A stretch of 25,532 bases of DNA from Roseiarcus sp050013915 (GTDB lineage Bacteria > Pseudomonadota > Alphaproteobacteria > Rhizobiales > Beijerinckiaceae), in NCBI GenBank assembly GCA_050013915.1, contig JBEKEI010000055.1, positions 1-25,532 on the forward strand, written 5' to 3'. The notes under the pieces were generated by a model. That model worked only from the letters and a program-made list of their open reading frames with translations. It made no database searches and was not told where the DNA came from. This document shows, piece after piece, positions 8,328 through 15,023 of this stretch (position 1 is its first letter; each line of letters begins with the position of its first letter). The position numbers and the translations under genes are program-made.

Positions 8328-8380
8328 TTGACGCCCGAACGGCCGGCGTCTCACTTGGCGCCCATGGGAGAGGGGCGGCG

Positions 8381-9283
8381 GTGAGGCAGACGCGCAGATC
8401 GATGCTCGGGCTCGGCGCCGCGGCCGTCGCCGCCGCGCTGGGCGCGCGTCGCGCCCGGGCGAAAGCCGACGAGACCGTCCGCGAGTCCGTCTACAATTAC
8501 GTGATCGTCGCGCGCGAGGGCCCGGTCGTCACGTTCCGCCGCCTCGAGAACGGCGCGGCGATTTCCGCGATCGACATGAGCCGGCCAAGCTATCAGGTCG
8601 TTCCCTATACGAAATATCTGTTCGCGCCCGCCCTCGTCGCGCCCGATCCAAAGCAGGTCCTCAGCATCGGCCTCGGCGCCGGGGCGTTCAACCGGCTGTT
8701 CAACCTCGCCTGGCCCGAGGCGACGCTCACGAGCGTCGAGATCGATCCGATGATCCGCGATCTCGCGGTGGAGTTCACCCAGTTCGAGGAAGGCGCGCGC
8801 AACCGGGTCGTCATCGAGGACGGCCGGCGCTTCCTGCGCCGCAGCGGCGAGCGCTGGGACTGGATCGTGATCGACGCCTTCGTCAGGAACAGCCAATATC
8901 CCCCGCATCTCGCGACGGCCGAGTTCTTCGCCCTCGTCGCCGACCATCTCGCCGAGGGCGGGCTGCTCGTCATCAACGTCATCAGCGGCAACCGGCTGTT
9001 CGACTGCCTCGTCGCGACGATCGCGGCGGCGTTCGCGGGCTGCGTCGTCTTCGCCGCGCCGGGAACCGCCAATGTCGTCGTCCTCGCCTCGGCGCGGACG
9101 CGCGGCCTGCTGGAGGCGGTCCGCGCCGGCGCGCCGCCCGCTTCGCCGCTGTTGGAGGCCGGCAATGTCGACCTGTCGCGCCTGCGCCAGGCGGGCGCCG
9201 CCCCGGGCCCGCTCGCCTGCGCGCGCACGCTCACCGACGATTTCTCGCCGACCGAATTCCTGGGCGCCCAATGGGTGAAATAG
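8381..9283 (+). CDS. Spermidine synthase-like enzyme with possible Tat signal
   Basis: A 300-residue protein with the spermidine synthase/methyltransferase-like Rossmann fold. Visible features are the glycine-rich loop SIGLGAGA (residues 95-102), the acidic end of strand 2 at E120 (VEIDP), DGR at 147-149 and the catalytic-type segment WIVIDAF around D165. The N-terminus has TRRSMLGLGAAAVAAALGARRARA, which resembles a twin-arginine or hydrophobic signal; this is unusual for a polyamine enzyme and suggests export or membrane attachment. The GTG start at 8381 is preceded by GGGAGAGGGG; an in-frame ATG at 8303 would put 26 unrelated residues before the signal and is less likely. It overlaps the next gene by 13 bases. 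Substrate unknown: many such membrane-linked relatives are not proven polyamine synthases. Confidence 0.85.
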   Translation: MRQTRRSMLGLGAAAVAAALGARRARAKADETVRESVYNYVIVAREGPVVTFRRLENGAAISAIDMSRPSYQVVPYTKYLFAPALVAPDPKQVLSIGLGAGAFNRLFNLAWPEATLTSVEIDPMIRDLAVEFTQFEEGARNRVVIEDGRRFLRRSGERWDWIVIDAFVRNSQYPPHLATAEFFALVADHLAEGGLLVINVISGNRLFDCLVATIAAAFAGCVVFAAPGTANVVVLASARTRGLLEAVRAGAPPASPLLEAGNVDLSRLRQAGAAPGPLACARTLTDDFSPTEFLGAQWVK

Positions 9284-9903
9284 CCGGCGCGCGCCCGGGG
9301 TTCAGCGCCCTGGTCGGCGTCTGCGCGTTCCTCCAGGGCTTCCTCAGCATGGGCTTCCAGCTGGTCGCGACGCGGCTGCTCGCCCCCTTCTTCGGTTCGA
9401 CGCTGTTCGTCTGGTCGTTCGTCATTTCGACCTTTCTCGCCGCGTTCAGCCTCGGCGCGCTGGTCGGCGGGCTGCTGTCGCAGATGCCGCGGCGACGCCT
9501 GATGGCGCGGCTCGTCGCGCTGGTGCTGGTCGGCCTTGCCGGCTATCTCGTCACCGCGACGCTCGGCCACGCCATCCTGCGGGCGATCGACGCCGGCCTC
9601 GACAACGTCTTCGTCGCGCTCGGCGTCTCGAGCTTCGCGCTGTTCTTCTTTCCCGTCCTGTGCCTGTCGGCGCTGCTGCCGATCTTCACCGAGGCGCTCG
9701 TCGGCTCGGGACTGCGCGGCGGGCTGTCGACCGGCGTCGTCTATGCGATCAGCACGCTCGGCAACATCACCGGCGTGATGGCGACCGCCTTCGTGCTGAT
9801 CCCATCCTTTGCGACCTCGACGATCCTGCAGGGCTGGACCGCGGCGGCCGCGGTCTGCTTTGCCCTGTTCGTCTGGCTGATCGGCGGCGCGGCGCGGCGC
9901 TGA
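9271..9903 (+). CDS. Membrane half of a split MFS/spermidine synthase-type protein
   Basis: A 210-residue membrane protein with about six hydrophobic helices, at roughly residues 12-30, 38-66, 80-102, 112-140, 150-172 and 178-204. It resembles the N-terminal transporter-like domain of the fused MFS/spermidine synthase proteins: FLQGFLSMGFQLVATRLLAPFFGSTLFVW is the characteristic opening, and VYAISTLGNITGVMATAF is typical further on. In those proteins the membrane part comes first and the enzyme follows in one chain; here the enzyme is a separate gene placed upstream and overlapping this one by 13 bases. Together they should form a membrane-bound complex, with this protein as anchor or channel. 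The biochemical function is not established. Confidence 0.85.
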   Translation: MGEIAGARPGFSALVGVCAFLQGFLSMGFQLVATRLLAPFFGSTLFVWSFVISTFLAAFSLGALVGGLLSQMPRRRLMARLVALVLVGLAGYLVTATLGHAILRAIDAGLDNVFVALGVSSFALFFFPVLCLSALLPIFTEALVGSGLRGGLSTGVVYAISTLGNITGVMATAFVLIPSFATSTILQGWTAAAAVCFALFVWLIGGAARR

Positions 9904-9950
9904 ACCCAGCGGCGAGCCGCGCGTCTGCGCCGCCGAGCAATGATCGCCGG

Positions 9951-9969
9951 ACCCGGACCCCGACCGGGT
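9951..9969. terminator. Weak hairpin between convergent genes
   Basis: ACCCGG and CCGGGT form a 6-bp stem with a 7-base loop between the stop of the membrane gene and the stop of the sulfotransferase gene. There is no T-run on either side, so a role as terminator is only tentative. Confidence 0.25.
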
Positions 9970-10958
9970 CACGCAATCGGCGCGCCCAGGCGGAGCGCCT
10001 CCAGCCGGCGATAGACGCCGCCGAGCCATCGCTCGGCGAGCGTGCGCGCCTCGGCGCTCGCCTCGCGCTGCTTGGCCACGCTGTCGGCCGCGAACGGCAG
10101 GCCCGGGCTCTTGGCGTCGCGCCGGGCGGCCGCCGCCATCGCCGCGCGGTCGCGCGCATCGGGGCTCACGCCGAAATGCGGCAGGATCGCCGTCGCGACG
10201 GCGTGCGGCAACTGGGAATAATTGACGAGCAGGCCGCCGCCGAGGGCGAGGCCGTCGGCGGCCGCCAGGCAGATCGCCGCCAGCACGCGCGCGCAATAGC
10301 GCGCCGGGTCGAGCCAGGATTCGGGCGCCTCGAGGCCGAACCGTTCGGCCGCCACGAGCGGCGGCGTCATGTGCATGCCGCGCCGGCGCAGGTGCGAGAC
10401 CAGCGTCTCGACGGGATCGCGGTAGAGGAAGATCCAGGGCGTCGAGGGAAACGCGCGCCGGAACAGCGGCAGATCGAGCGCGTGCCACGCGTCGAGCTTG
10501 ACGAAACAGCGGCGCTCGTCGCCGCGCCGCGCCCGGCCGAGCGCGCCGATCATCCAGGCGAGCCAGCGCGCACGCTCCTCCTCCCGCAGGTCGGGCCGGA
10601 CGCGCCGCGCGGCGACGATCGTCTCGATCGGGCCGGCCTCGGAGATCGCAATGGCGCCGGGGAGCGCGGCGAGCATCTGCGAGACCAGCGTCGAGCCGCA
10701 GCGCGACATGTGGAACACGAAGCCGTCCGGCGGGACCAGGCGGCCGGCGTCCGCCGCGCGCGCGAGCGCCTCGATCGGCGTGCTGTGCGGGAACAGACGG
10801 TTGAACGGCTTGCGAAGGACACGGCCGACCGACTGCTCGAAGAACGGCTCGCTCAGCGGCGCTGCGCCGAAGTCGGTCCAGTGAACCCACAGCGCCCGGT
10901 CGCGCCACGACGCGGCCGCCGGCAGCCAGTCGCCCGGCGGCAGGGAAGGCTCGCTCAC
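9969..10958 (-). CDS. Sulfotransferase family protein
   Basis: A 329-residue protein of the PAPS-dependent sulfotransferase superfamily. The 5'-phosphosulfate-binding loop is FVFHMSRCGSTLVSQML at residues 80-96, and the 3'-phosphate-binding segment is IFLYRDPVETLVSH with R180 and S189. Such enzymes move a sulfonate group from PAPS to a hydroxyl on a sugar, lipid or protein side chain. The acceptor is unknown. The GTG start at 10958 overlaps the stop of the upstream dioxygenase gene by four bases (GTGA), implying coupled translation. The longer open frame upstream lies antisense to nothing recognisable and is the shadow of the dioxygenase gene, so I do not use it. The gene is third in a minus-strand operon after GNAT and the dioxygenase, near three phage-tail-collar genes; a role in decorating one of their products is inferred only from position. 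Confidence 0.88.
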   Translation of the reverse strand: MSEPSLPPGDWLPAAASWRDRALWVHWTDFGAAPLSEPFFEQSVGRVLRKPFNRLFPHSTPIEALARAADAGRLVPPDGFVFHMSRCGSTLVSQMLAALPGAIAISEAGPIETIVAARRVRPDLREEERARWLAWMIGALGRARRGDERRCFVKLDAWHALDLPLFRRAFPSTPWIFLYRDPVETLVSHLRRRGMHMTPPLVAAERFGLEAPESWLDPARYCARVLAAICLAAADGLALGGGLLVNYSQLPHAVATAILPHFGVSPDARDRAAMAAAARRDAKSPGLPFAADSVAKQREASAEARTLAERWLGGVYRRLEALRLGAPIA

Positions 10959-11791
10959 GCGACGATCGACCGGGCGAACAACGCGCGCGCGGTTTCGCGC
11001 ATCGCCGCTCTCACCTCCTCGGCGCCGACGATCAGCCCGCGGCCGGCCGCCGTCTCGACGACCAGGGCGACGAATTGTTCGGGGTCGTCGGGCGCGCGCA
11101 GCCGCTCGCCGAGCGCGGGGTCGGCGAGGACCAGCGCCCGGAACCGGTCGAGCGCCTCGCTGCCGGCGGCATGGCGCGGCGCGCCCGCTGCGTCGCCCGG
11201 AACGCCCATGGCCCGCGCCAGCAGGTCGGCGACCCAGGCGTCGGCGACCGCGTCGATGACGAGATGCACACGGCTCGTCGCGCCGCGATTGGCGACGCTG
11301 TGCGGATCGGCGAGGCGCAGGTACCAGGCGCTGCCCGGGGCCATGTCGACGCGACGGCCATTGAGCCGGAAGTCGACGTCCCGATTGGTGACGACGGGAA
11401 TGTGGATGCGCACCGCGCCGTCCTCGAAGGCGAGGTCGTGATCGCGATGCTCGAGGATCGTCGAGCCCGGGCCGAGGCGCATGAGGCGGACCGTCAGCAG
11501 CGGACAGGCGAAGGCGGCGAGGACTTGGCGAAAATAGGGGCAGCCGGCGAGCAGCGGCGTGTCCTCGAAGGCGCGCGCGGAAGGATCGGAGGCGATCATC
11601 ATGACGGGATGCGTGGCGCCCGCCTTCGCCCGCAGCGGGATGACGCTCCAGTCGCCCCGGTAGTTCTGGCTGACGAAATGATCGACCCATTCGACCTGCG
11701 ACAGCCCGTCGAGGTCGCGCCGCAGCAGCGCGGGATCGAAAGCCAACGGCAGCAGCAGCCGGTCGGGCAGTCTGGCGGGCTGCGGCTCCAC
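10955..11791 (-). CDS. Aspartyl/asparaginyl beta-hydroxylase-like 2-oxoglutarate dioxygenase
   Basis: A 278-residue protein. The N-terminal 180 residues resemble the aspartyl/asparaginyl beta-hydroxylase (AspH) domain, an Fe(II)- and 2-oxoglutarate-dependent double-stranded beta-helix oxygenase. Metal-binding candidates are H115 and D117 in LEHRDHDL and H164 in DPHSVANRG; R174 in SRVHLVID fits the 2-oxoglutarate-binding arginine. AspH enzymes hydroxylate side chains of proteins or small molecules. The C-terminal 90 residues are a helical extension with repeated alanine/leucine/arginine helices and no family that I recognise. The GTG at 11791 is chosen because GGGAGG lies six bases upstream. 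It starts 14 bases after the GNAT stop and ends overlapping the sulfotransferase start. A hydroxyl made here could be an acceptor for that sulfotransferase; this is inference. Confidence 0.85.
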   Translation of the reverse strand: MEPQPARLPDRLLLPLAFDPALLRRDLDGLSQVEWVDHFVSQNYRGDWSVIPLRAKAGATHPVMMIASDPSARAFEDTPLLAGCPYFRQVLAAFACPLLTVRLMRLGPGSTILEHRDHDLAFEDGAVRIHIPVVTNRDVDFRLNGRRVDMAPGSAWYLRLADPHSVANRGATSRVHLVIDAVADAWVADLLARAMGVPGDAAGAPRHAAGSEALDRFRALVLADPALGERLRAPDDPEQFVALVVETAAGRGLIVGAEEVRAAMRETARALFARSIVA

Positions 11792-11805
11792 GACGACCCT
11801 CCCGC

Positions 11806-12342
11806 TCAGGCCGTCGCGGCGGGCGGGCGCCAGCGCAGCGAAAAATAGGCGTCGCCGACTTCGTGCGCCGCGGCGAAGCCGAGCTTGCGGAACATCTTGA
11901 GCGAATTCTCGTTGGACGCCAGCGCGATCGCGCGCACGCCGCCGCGCGCCGCGTTCGCCGTCATCAGCGCGCGCACCAGCGCGCCGCCTATGCCCTGCGC
12001 CTGGCGGGCGGGAAGCAGGGTCATGTCGACGATATAGACCGCGTCGGGCTCGTCGTGCTCGATCAGTTCGCCGATCGGCCCGTCCTCGGCCTCGACGACC
12101 GACCAGCGCGCGCGCGGGAATTTGGCGCGGTAGTCGAGCCCGCGCAGCTGGTACTGCGAGGCGATGATGCTCTCGAGCGCCTCCGGCGCCAGGCCGGCGG
12201 GCGCGAGCATCGCGCCCATGCGGCCGTGGAAGAGGGCGAACAGGAACGGCGCATCCGCCGCCGTCTGCGGGCGCAGCCAGACGCGCCCGCCCGGCGCCGC
12301 GACGACGCCCCCGGCTGGGTCGCCGCGGTCGACGCTGCTCAT
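11806..12342 (-). CDS. GNAT family N-acetyltransferase
   Basis: A 178-residue acetyltransferase with the GNAT fold. It has VWLRPQTAADAPFLFALF as the first strand and helix, YIVDMTLLPARQAQGIGGALVRALM as motif A with the acetyl-CoA pyrophosphate loop RQAQGIGG at residues 113-120, and ALASNENSLKMFRKLGF as motif B. It would transfer an acetyl group from acetyl-CoA to an amine; the target is unknown. The start at 12342 is the first ATG that keeps the conserved domain near the N-terminus; an earlier in-frame ATG at 12414 would add 24 residues and run into the start of the divergent DUF6916 gene. It is the first gene of the operon GNAT - dioxygenase - sulfotransferase. Confidence 0.85.
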   Translation of the reverse strand: MSSVDRGDPAGGVVAAPGGRVWLRPQTAADAPFLFALFHGRMGAMLAPAGLAPEALESIIASQYQLRGLDYRAKFPRARWSVVEAEDGPIGELIEHDEPDAVYIVDMTLLPARQAQGIGGALVRALMTANAARGGVRAIALASNENSLKMFRKLGFAAAHEVGDAYFSLRWRPPAATA

Positions 12343-12413
12343 GGCGCCCGCCTCTGGCAATCCCCGGACGATTGGGCCAGATTGGGCGCGGCGATCGAGA
12401 TGGGGAGGCGGCA

Positions 12414-12764
12414 TTGCACGAGTCCAGCGAGGCGGCGGCCGACGCGGCCGGCGCGGCGGCGGAGAGCGCGCCGGAATTTCTGCTGATCAATCATTTCAAG
12501 CCGCATGTGGGAAAGATAGTCCGGTTCAGGGGCACGCGTCACGCGTTTCCGCTCGATCGCATCATCAGCGATCGCAAGCGTCTGCCGGACTGGGTCAAGC
12601 GCCGGCCGTTCACGCTGATCTTCCGCGGACCCAGGGAGCGCGAGGTGCTGCCGGAGGGCCTCTACCATTGCGAGATCGAGAACGGGCCGACCTATGCCAT
12701 CCATGTCTCGCCGATCCACACGCCGTGGCCGGACCGCCAGGAGTACCAGGCCGTCTTCAACTGA
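12414..12764 (+). CDS. DUF6916-like small protein
   Basis: A 116-residue protein. The first 30 residues are alanine/glutamate/serine-rich and probably disordered. The rest is a small beta-rich domain: FKPHVGKIVRFRG, FTLIFRGPREREVLPEGLYHCEIENG and a YQAVFN ending. I recognise this as the DUF6916 pattern, recalled and not searched, in which FRGP..LPxGxY and a terminal YEAVFN-type ending recur. The function is unknown; I recall the family near phage-tail-collar-domain genes, which matches the present position. The TTG at 12414 is chosen because GGGGAGG stands about 5 bases before it (12402-12408) and no ATG is available; a TTG 42 bases upstream lacks a ribosome site. The gene is divergent from the GNAT operon, with 71 bases between, so they may share a control region. 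Confidence 0.72.
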   Translation: MHESSEAAADAAGAAAESAPEFLLINHFKPHVGKIVRFRGTRHAFPLDRIISDRKRLPDWVKRRPFTLIFRGPREREVLPEGLYHCEIENGPTYAIHVSPIHTPWPDRQEYQAVFN

Positions 12765-12783
12765 GCGGGCGCTGCGCGCCCGC
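12765..12783 (+). terminator. Hairpin directly after the DUF6916 gene
   Basis: GCGGGCGC and GCGCCCGC form a perfect 8-bp G/C stem with a 3-base loop, beginning at the base after the stop codon. It lacks a following T-run, so termination by this stem alone is uncertain. Confidence 0.4.
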
Positions 12784-12844
12784 CACGAGCCCCGGCGGAT
12801 CGTCGGCGCCCCGCCCCCGTCATGCCGTTCCCCGGACCCACGCG

Positions 12845-12939
12845 CCGGCGCGAGCACATGTCACGATAGAGCCGGCAATCCTGATGATTCATCCGATCGG
12901 TCGCAAAGCCGCGGCGCGTGCGCCAATTGATTTGGCGCG
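12845..12939 (+). repeat. Left arm of a 95-bp inverted repeat pair
   Basis: This segment aligns without gaps to the reverse complement of 13170-13264. By hand count 72 of 95 positions match (about 76 percent), with a block of 13 identical bases (GTCACGATAGAGCC lacks only its last bases in longer context) and GTGCGCC shared near the other end. The arms are 230 bases apart. The two are diverged copies of one element, placed head to head. Confidence 0.6.
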
Positions 12940-13169
12940 GGTTCCGGGGCGCCGTTCAGCCGATCGCCGCAGCACGGACCTCTGAGGTGGACCCCATTCG
13001 TGGGACCATCTGAGTGCGGACCTAAGGTGTAACCGCTCCTGCTCTTGTCCTTCAAAAAGAGATTAGGCCGCTTTCTTCTGCTTCTGCTTCTGCTGTGGGT
13101 ATGTGGGCAACGCGTTTGCGTTGTCCAAGCGAAGCGGCATATCCACAGCCCTCACCGCAGCTTCGAGCG

Positions 13170-13264
13170 CGCGCCATGCCAATCGGCGCACGGGCCGCCA
13201 CTTTCCCGCCCATCAGAGGAATCATTGTGACTGCTGGCTCTATCGTGACGCGCGCTCACGCTGG
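13170..13264 (-). repeat. Right arm of the 95-bp inverted repeat pair
   Basis: Reverse-strand partner of 12845-12939. On the minus strand both copies contain GTCACGATAGAGCC followed 10 or so bases later by an ATG, and both can be read as similar short peptides (MI..K.A.RAPI), which suggests a dispersed repeat carrying a decayed or non-translated short frame. Confidence 0.6.
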
Positions 13265-13317
13265 CCGCCGCCAGGGAGGGAATTCACAGGTCGCGCCAAT
13301 TTGCTCGATGCGCCCCG

Positions 13318-13863
13318 CTAGTTGCGGGAAGGAAAATAGCCGGTGAGCGCGATGCAGAAGTTGAGCACGAGATAGGGCATGCGGTTCTCGTGGCCGAGGG
13401 AGCCGCCCACCGTGCCGATGATTTGCGGGGCCAGCGTGCTGTTTGCGGCCGAGCTGTTGTAGATCTGCACCGCAAAGCTCCCGTCGGGCGCTTTCTGGAC
13501 GCCCGCCGCCTTGCCCAGAACGGCGCCCGGGCCGGGCGTATTGCTGTTGCTCGTCGCCGCGGTGACGGCGTCCGCATTCAACGCGTGTTGGTGCGGCGGA
13601 ATTTCGTTGAGGAGCAGCGTGTGGCTCTCCTCGCCGGCGAACGACCCGATCTGATTGTTCGGACCAAAGCCGATCGAGGTCCGGCTGCGCAGATCGGGAA
13701 GGGCGAAGGTCTGGACCCCATTGCCGCCATAGGTCGTCCCGAGCAGCGAGAACAGAGCCGCGTACTGGTTGATCGGCAGGATCTGGCCGTTGCACGGTTG
13801 CCAGCCGGTCGGCGCGAAGTTGAATCCGAATATGTTGATCTGTCCGACGTATTGCTCGGTCAT
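13318..13863 (-). CDS. Phage tail collar domain protein (MdpB-like), copy 3
   Basis: A 181-residue protein of the phage tail collar / microcystin-dependent protein family. The N-terminal collar domain reads GQINIFGFNFAPTGWQPCNGQILPINQYAALFSLLGTTYGGNG followed by FALPDLRSRTSIGFG. The middle has a histidine-containing loop (NEIPPHQHALN) and a serine/asparagine-rich variable part. The C-terminus is GSLGHENRMPYLVLNFCIALTGYFPSRN, nearly the same ending as in the two upstream paralogues. There is no signal peptide. Collar-domain proteins form trimeric fibre-like structures in phage tails; chromosomal three-gene sets like this occur without other phage genes and their role is not settled. It is the last gene of a three-gene minus-strand run, starting 23 bases after copy 2 stops. 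Start ATG at 13863 matches the paralogues' length. Confidence 0.88.
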   Translation of the reverse strand: MTEQYVGQINIFGFNFAPTGWQPCNGQILPINQYAALFSLLGTTYGGNGVQTFALPDLRSRTSIGFGPNNQIGSFAGEESHTLLLNEIPPHQHALNADAVTAATSNSNTPGPGAVLGKAAGVQKAPDGSFAVQIYNSSAANSTLAPQIIGTVGGSLGHENRMPYLVLNFCIALTGYFPSRN

Positions 13864-13886
13864 CGGTCCTGGACTCCGTGCCCGCC

Positions 13887-14438
13887 TCAGTTGCGCGAGG
13901 GGAAGACGCCGCTCATCGCGATGCAGTAGTTCAAGGCGAGATAGGGCTGCATGTTGTTGTGGGGCAGGTTGCCGCCCGCGACGCTGATCGACAAGGGCGC
14001 CAGTCCGGTCGTGCTGGCGTTCGAGCTGTAGAAGTCGGCGTCGTAACTCGTCCCCGACTTGCCCGACGCGGCGTAATGGCCGACCCCGAGCTGGGCGCCC
14101 GCCGCCGTCGTCGTCGTCCCGGGGGCGGTGGACGCGGCGAAGGGATGGTTGTGGATCGGCATCTGGGAATAGAGGACCTGCACGGTGGACGTCCCGCCGA
14201 TCTCGCCCACGACGTACGGCGACAGGCCGGCGCCCTCGCCGGCGCCGATCGCGACCGCGCCCTGCAGGTTCGGCAACTGAAAAGTGCTCGTGCCGTTGCC
14301 GCCGTAATAGGTCCCGATGACCGAGAACAGCGCCACATACTGGTTGATGCTCAATGTCTGGCCCTGGCACAGCGCCCAGCCGGTCGGGGCGAAATTGAAC
14401 CCGAACAGCTGCACCTGCCCGAGATATGGCTGCGTCAC
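13887..14438 (-). CDS. Phage tail collar domain protein (MdpB-like), copy 2
   Basis: A 183-residue collar-domain protein. It opens with TQPYLGQVQLFGFNFAPTGWALCQGQTLSINQYVALFSVIGTYYGGNG, followed by FQLPNLQGAVAIGAGEG. A central loop has QMPIHNHPF, and the C-terminus is GNLPHNNMQPYLALNYCIAMSGVFPSRN. It is closer to copy 1 than to copy 3: the first residues and the VFPSRN ending agree with copy 1. The GTG start at 14438 has GGGGAGAG a few bases upstream. The gap to copy 1 is 33 bases and to copy 3 is 23 bases, so the three genes are most likely one transcript. The central part differs strongly between copies, as expected if each makes a distinct tip or partner surface. Confidence 0.88.
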   Translation of the reverse strand: MTQPYLGQVQLFGFNFAPTGWALCQGQTLSINQYVALFSVIGTYYGGNGTSTFQLPNLQGAVAIGAGEGAGLSPYVVGEIGGTSTVQVLYSQMPIHNHPFAASTAPGTTTTAAGAQLGVGHYAASGKSGTSYDADFYSSNASTTGLAPLSISVAGGNLPHNNMQPYLALNYCIAMSGVFPSRN

Positions 14439-14471
14439 TTGCGCTCTCCCCTTCCCGCCGTGCGGCTCAGG

Positions 14472-15023
14472 CTAATTGCGGCTCGGAAACACGCCGGCGA
14501 CCGCGATGCAATAGGTTATCGCCAGATAGGGCTGGATGTTCGGATGCGGCAGATTGCCGCCCGCCTGGCCGATGCTCGCGTTGGCGAGATTGACCTGGGC
14601 CTGACCGGCGAACGGCAGATAGCTCACCGCCTTGGTCAAAGGATTTTCGTATTCGTCGCCGAGATAGGTGGCGACGCCCGGCGTGGCGCTGGCGTTGGTG
14701 GCGCCCATCCCGGTCACTACGGAGACCAGGTGATTATGCCCGGGCATCTGGCTGGTCGTGAGCGCGACGTTTTCCTGGCCGCCGATCTGGCCGATGACGT
14801 AGGTGGACAGGCCGACGCCGGCGCCCATGTGGATCGGCGTTCGTCCCTGCAGGTCGGGAAGTCTGAAACTCGTCGCGCCGTCGCCGCCGAAATTCGTGCC
14901 GATCAGGGTGAACAGCGCGGAGTACTGGCTGATGCTCAACGTCTGGCCCGCGCATTGCATGTAGCCCGTCGGCGCGAAACCGCCGGCGAAGGCCAGGATC
15001 TGGCCCAGATAAGGTTGACTCAT
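14472..15023 (-). CDS. Phage tail collar domain protein (MdpB-like), copy 1
   Basis: A 183-residue collar-domain protein and the first gene of the run. The domain reads SQPYLGQILAFAGGFAPTGYMQCAGQTLSISQYSALFTLIGTNFGGDG, then FRLPDLQGRTPIHMG. A loop with QMPGHNHLV and a variable middle follow, and the C-terminus is GNLPHPNIQPYLAITYCIAVAGVFPSRN. It has the collar fold but no spike, baseplate or other phage domain. The ATG at 15023 is chosen because GGGAGGGGG stands just upstream and the conserved SQPYLGQ opening then begins at residue 2, as in copy 2; the open frame extends another 28 codons with no similarity. A possible promoter lies about 130 bases upstream. Confidence 0.88.
   Translation of the reverse strand: MSQPYLGQILAFAGGFAPTGYMQCAGQTLSISQYSALFTLIGTNFGGDGATSFRLPDLQGRTPIHMGAGVGLSTYVIGQIGGQENVALTTSQMPGHNHLVSVVTGMGATNASATPGVATYLGDEYENPLTKAVSYLPFAGQAQVNLANASIGQAGGNLPHPNIQPYLAITYCIAVAGVFPSRN

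Larger units (their letters stand above)
12784..13317. other. Gene-poor stretch with repeats, possible mobile-element remnant
   Basis: About 530 bases without a convincing gene. It contains a 95-bp inverted repeat pair (annotated separately), a 7-bp hairpin at 12920-12938, three CTTCTG units at 13075-13092, and near 12985-13025 a cluster of GGACC/GGTCC-type motifs in both orientations that resembles the ends of insertion sequences. A minus-strand open frame of 57 codons (13052-13225) overlaps one repeat arm and has the look of the short repeat-derived ORFs seen in Hyphomicrobiales; I do not treat it as a gene. Confidence 0.5.

Noticed and set aside
8314..8345. An EcfG-type promoter using GGAAC within the palindrome
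   Set aside because: No matching CGTT-type -10 occurs at 16-18 bases on either strand.
8303..8380. A longer N-terminus for the spermidine-synthase-like protein from the ATG at 8303
   Set aside because: It would put unrelated residues before the signal-like segment and across the palindrome; the GTG at 8381 has a much better ribosome site.
13318..15023. A prophage
   Set aside because: Only collar-domain proteins are present; there is no integrase, capsid, terminase, sheath, baseplate or lysis gene nearby.
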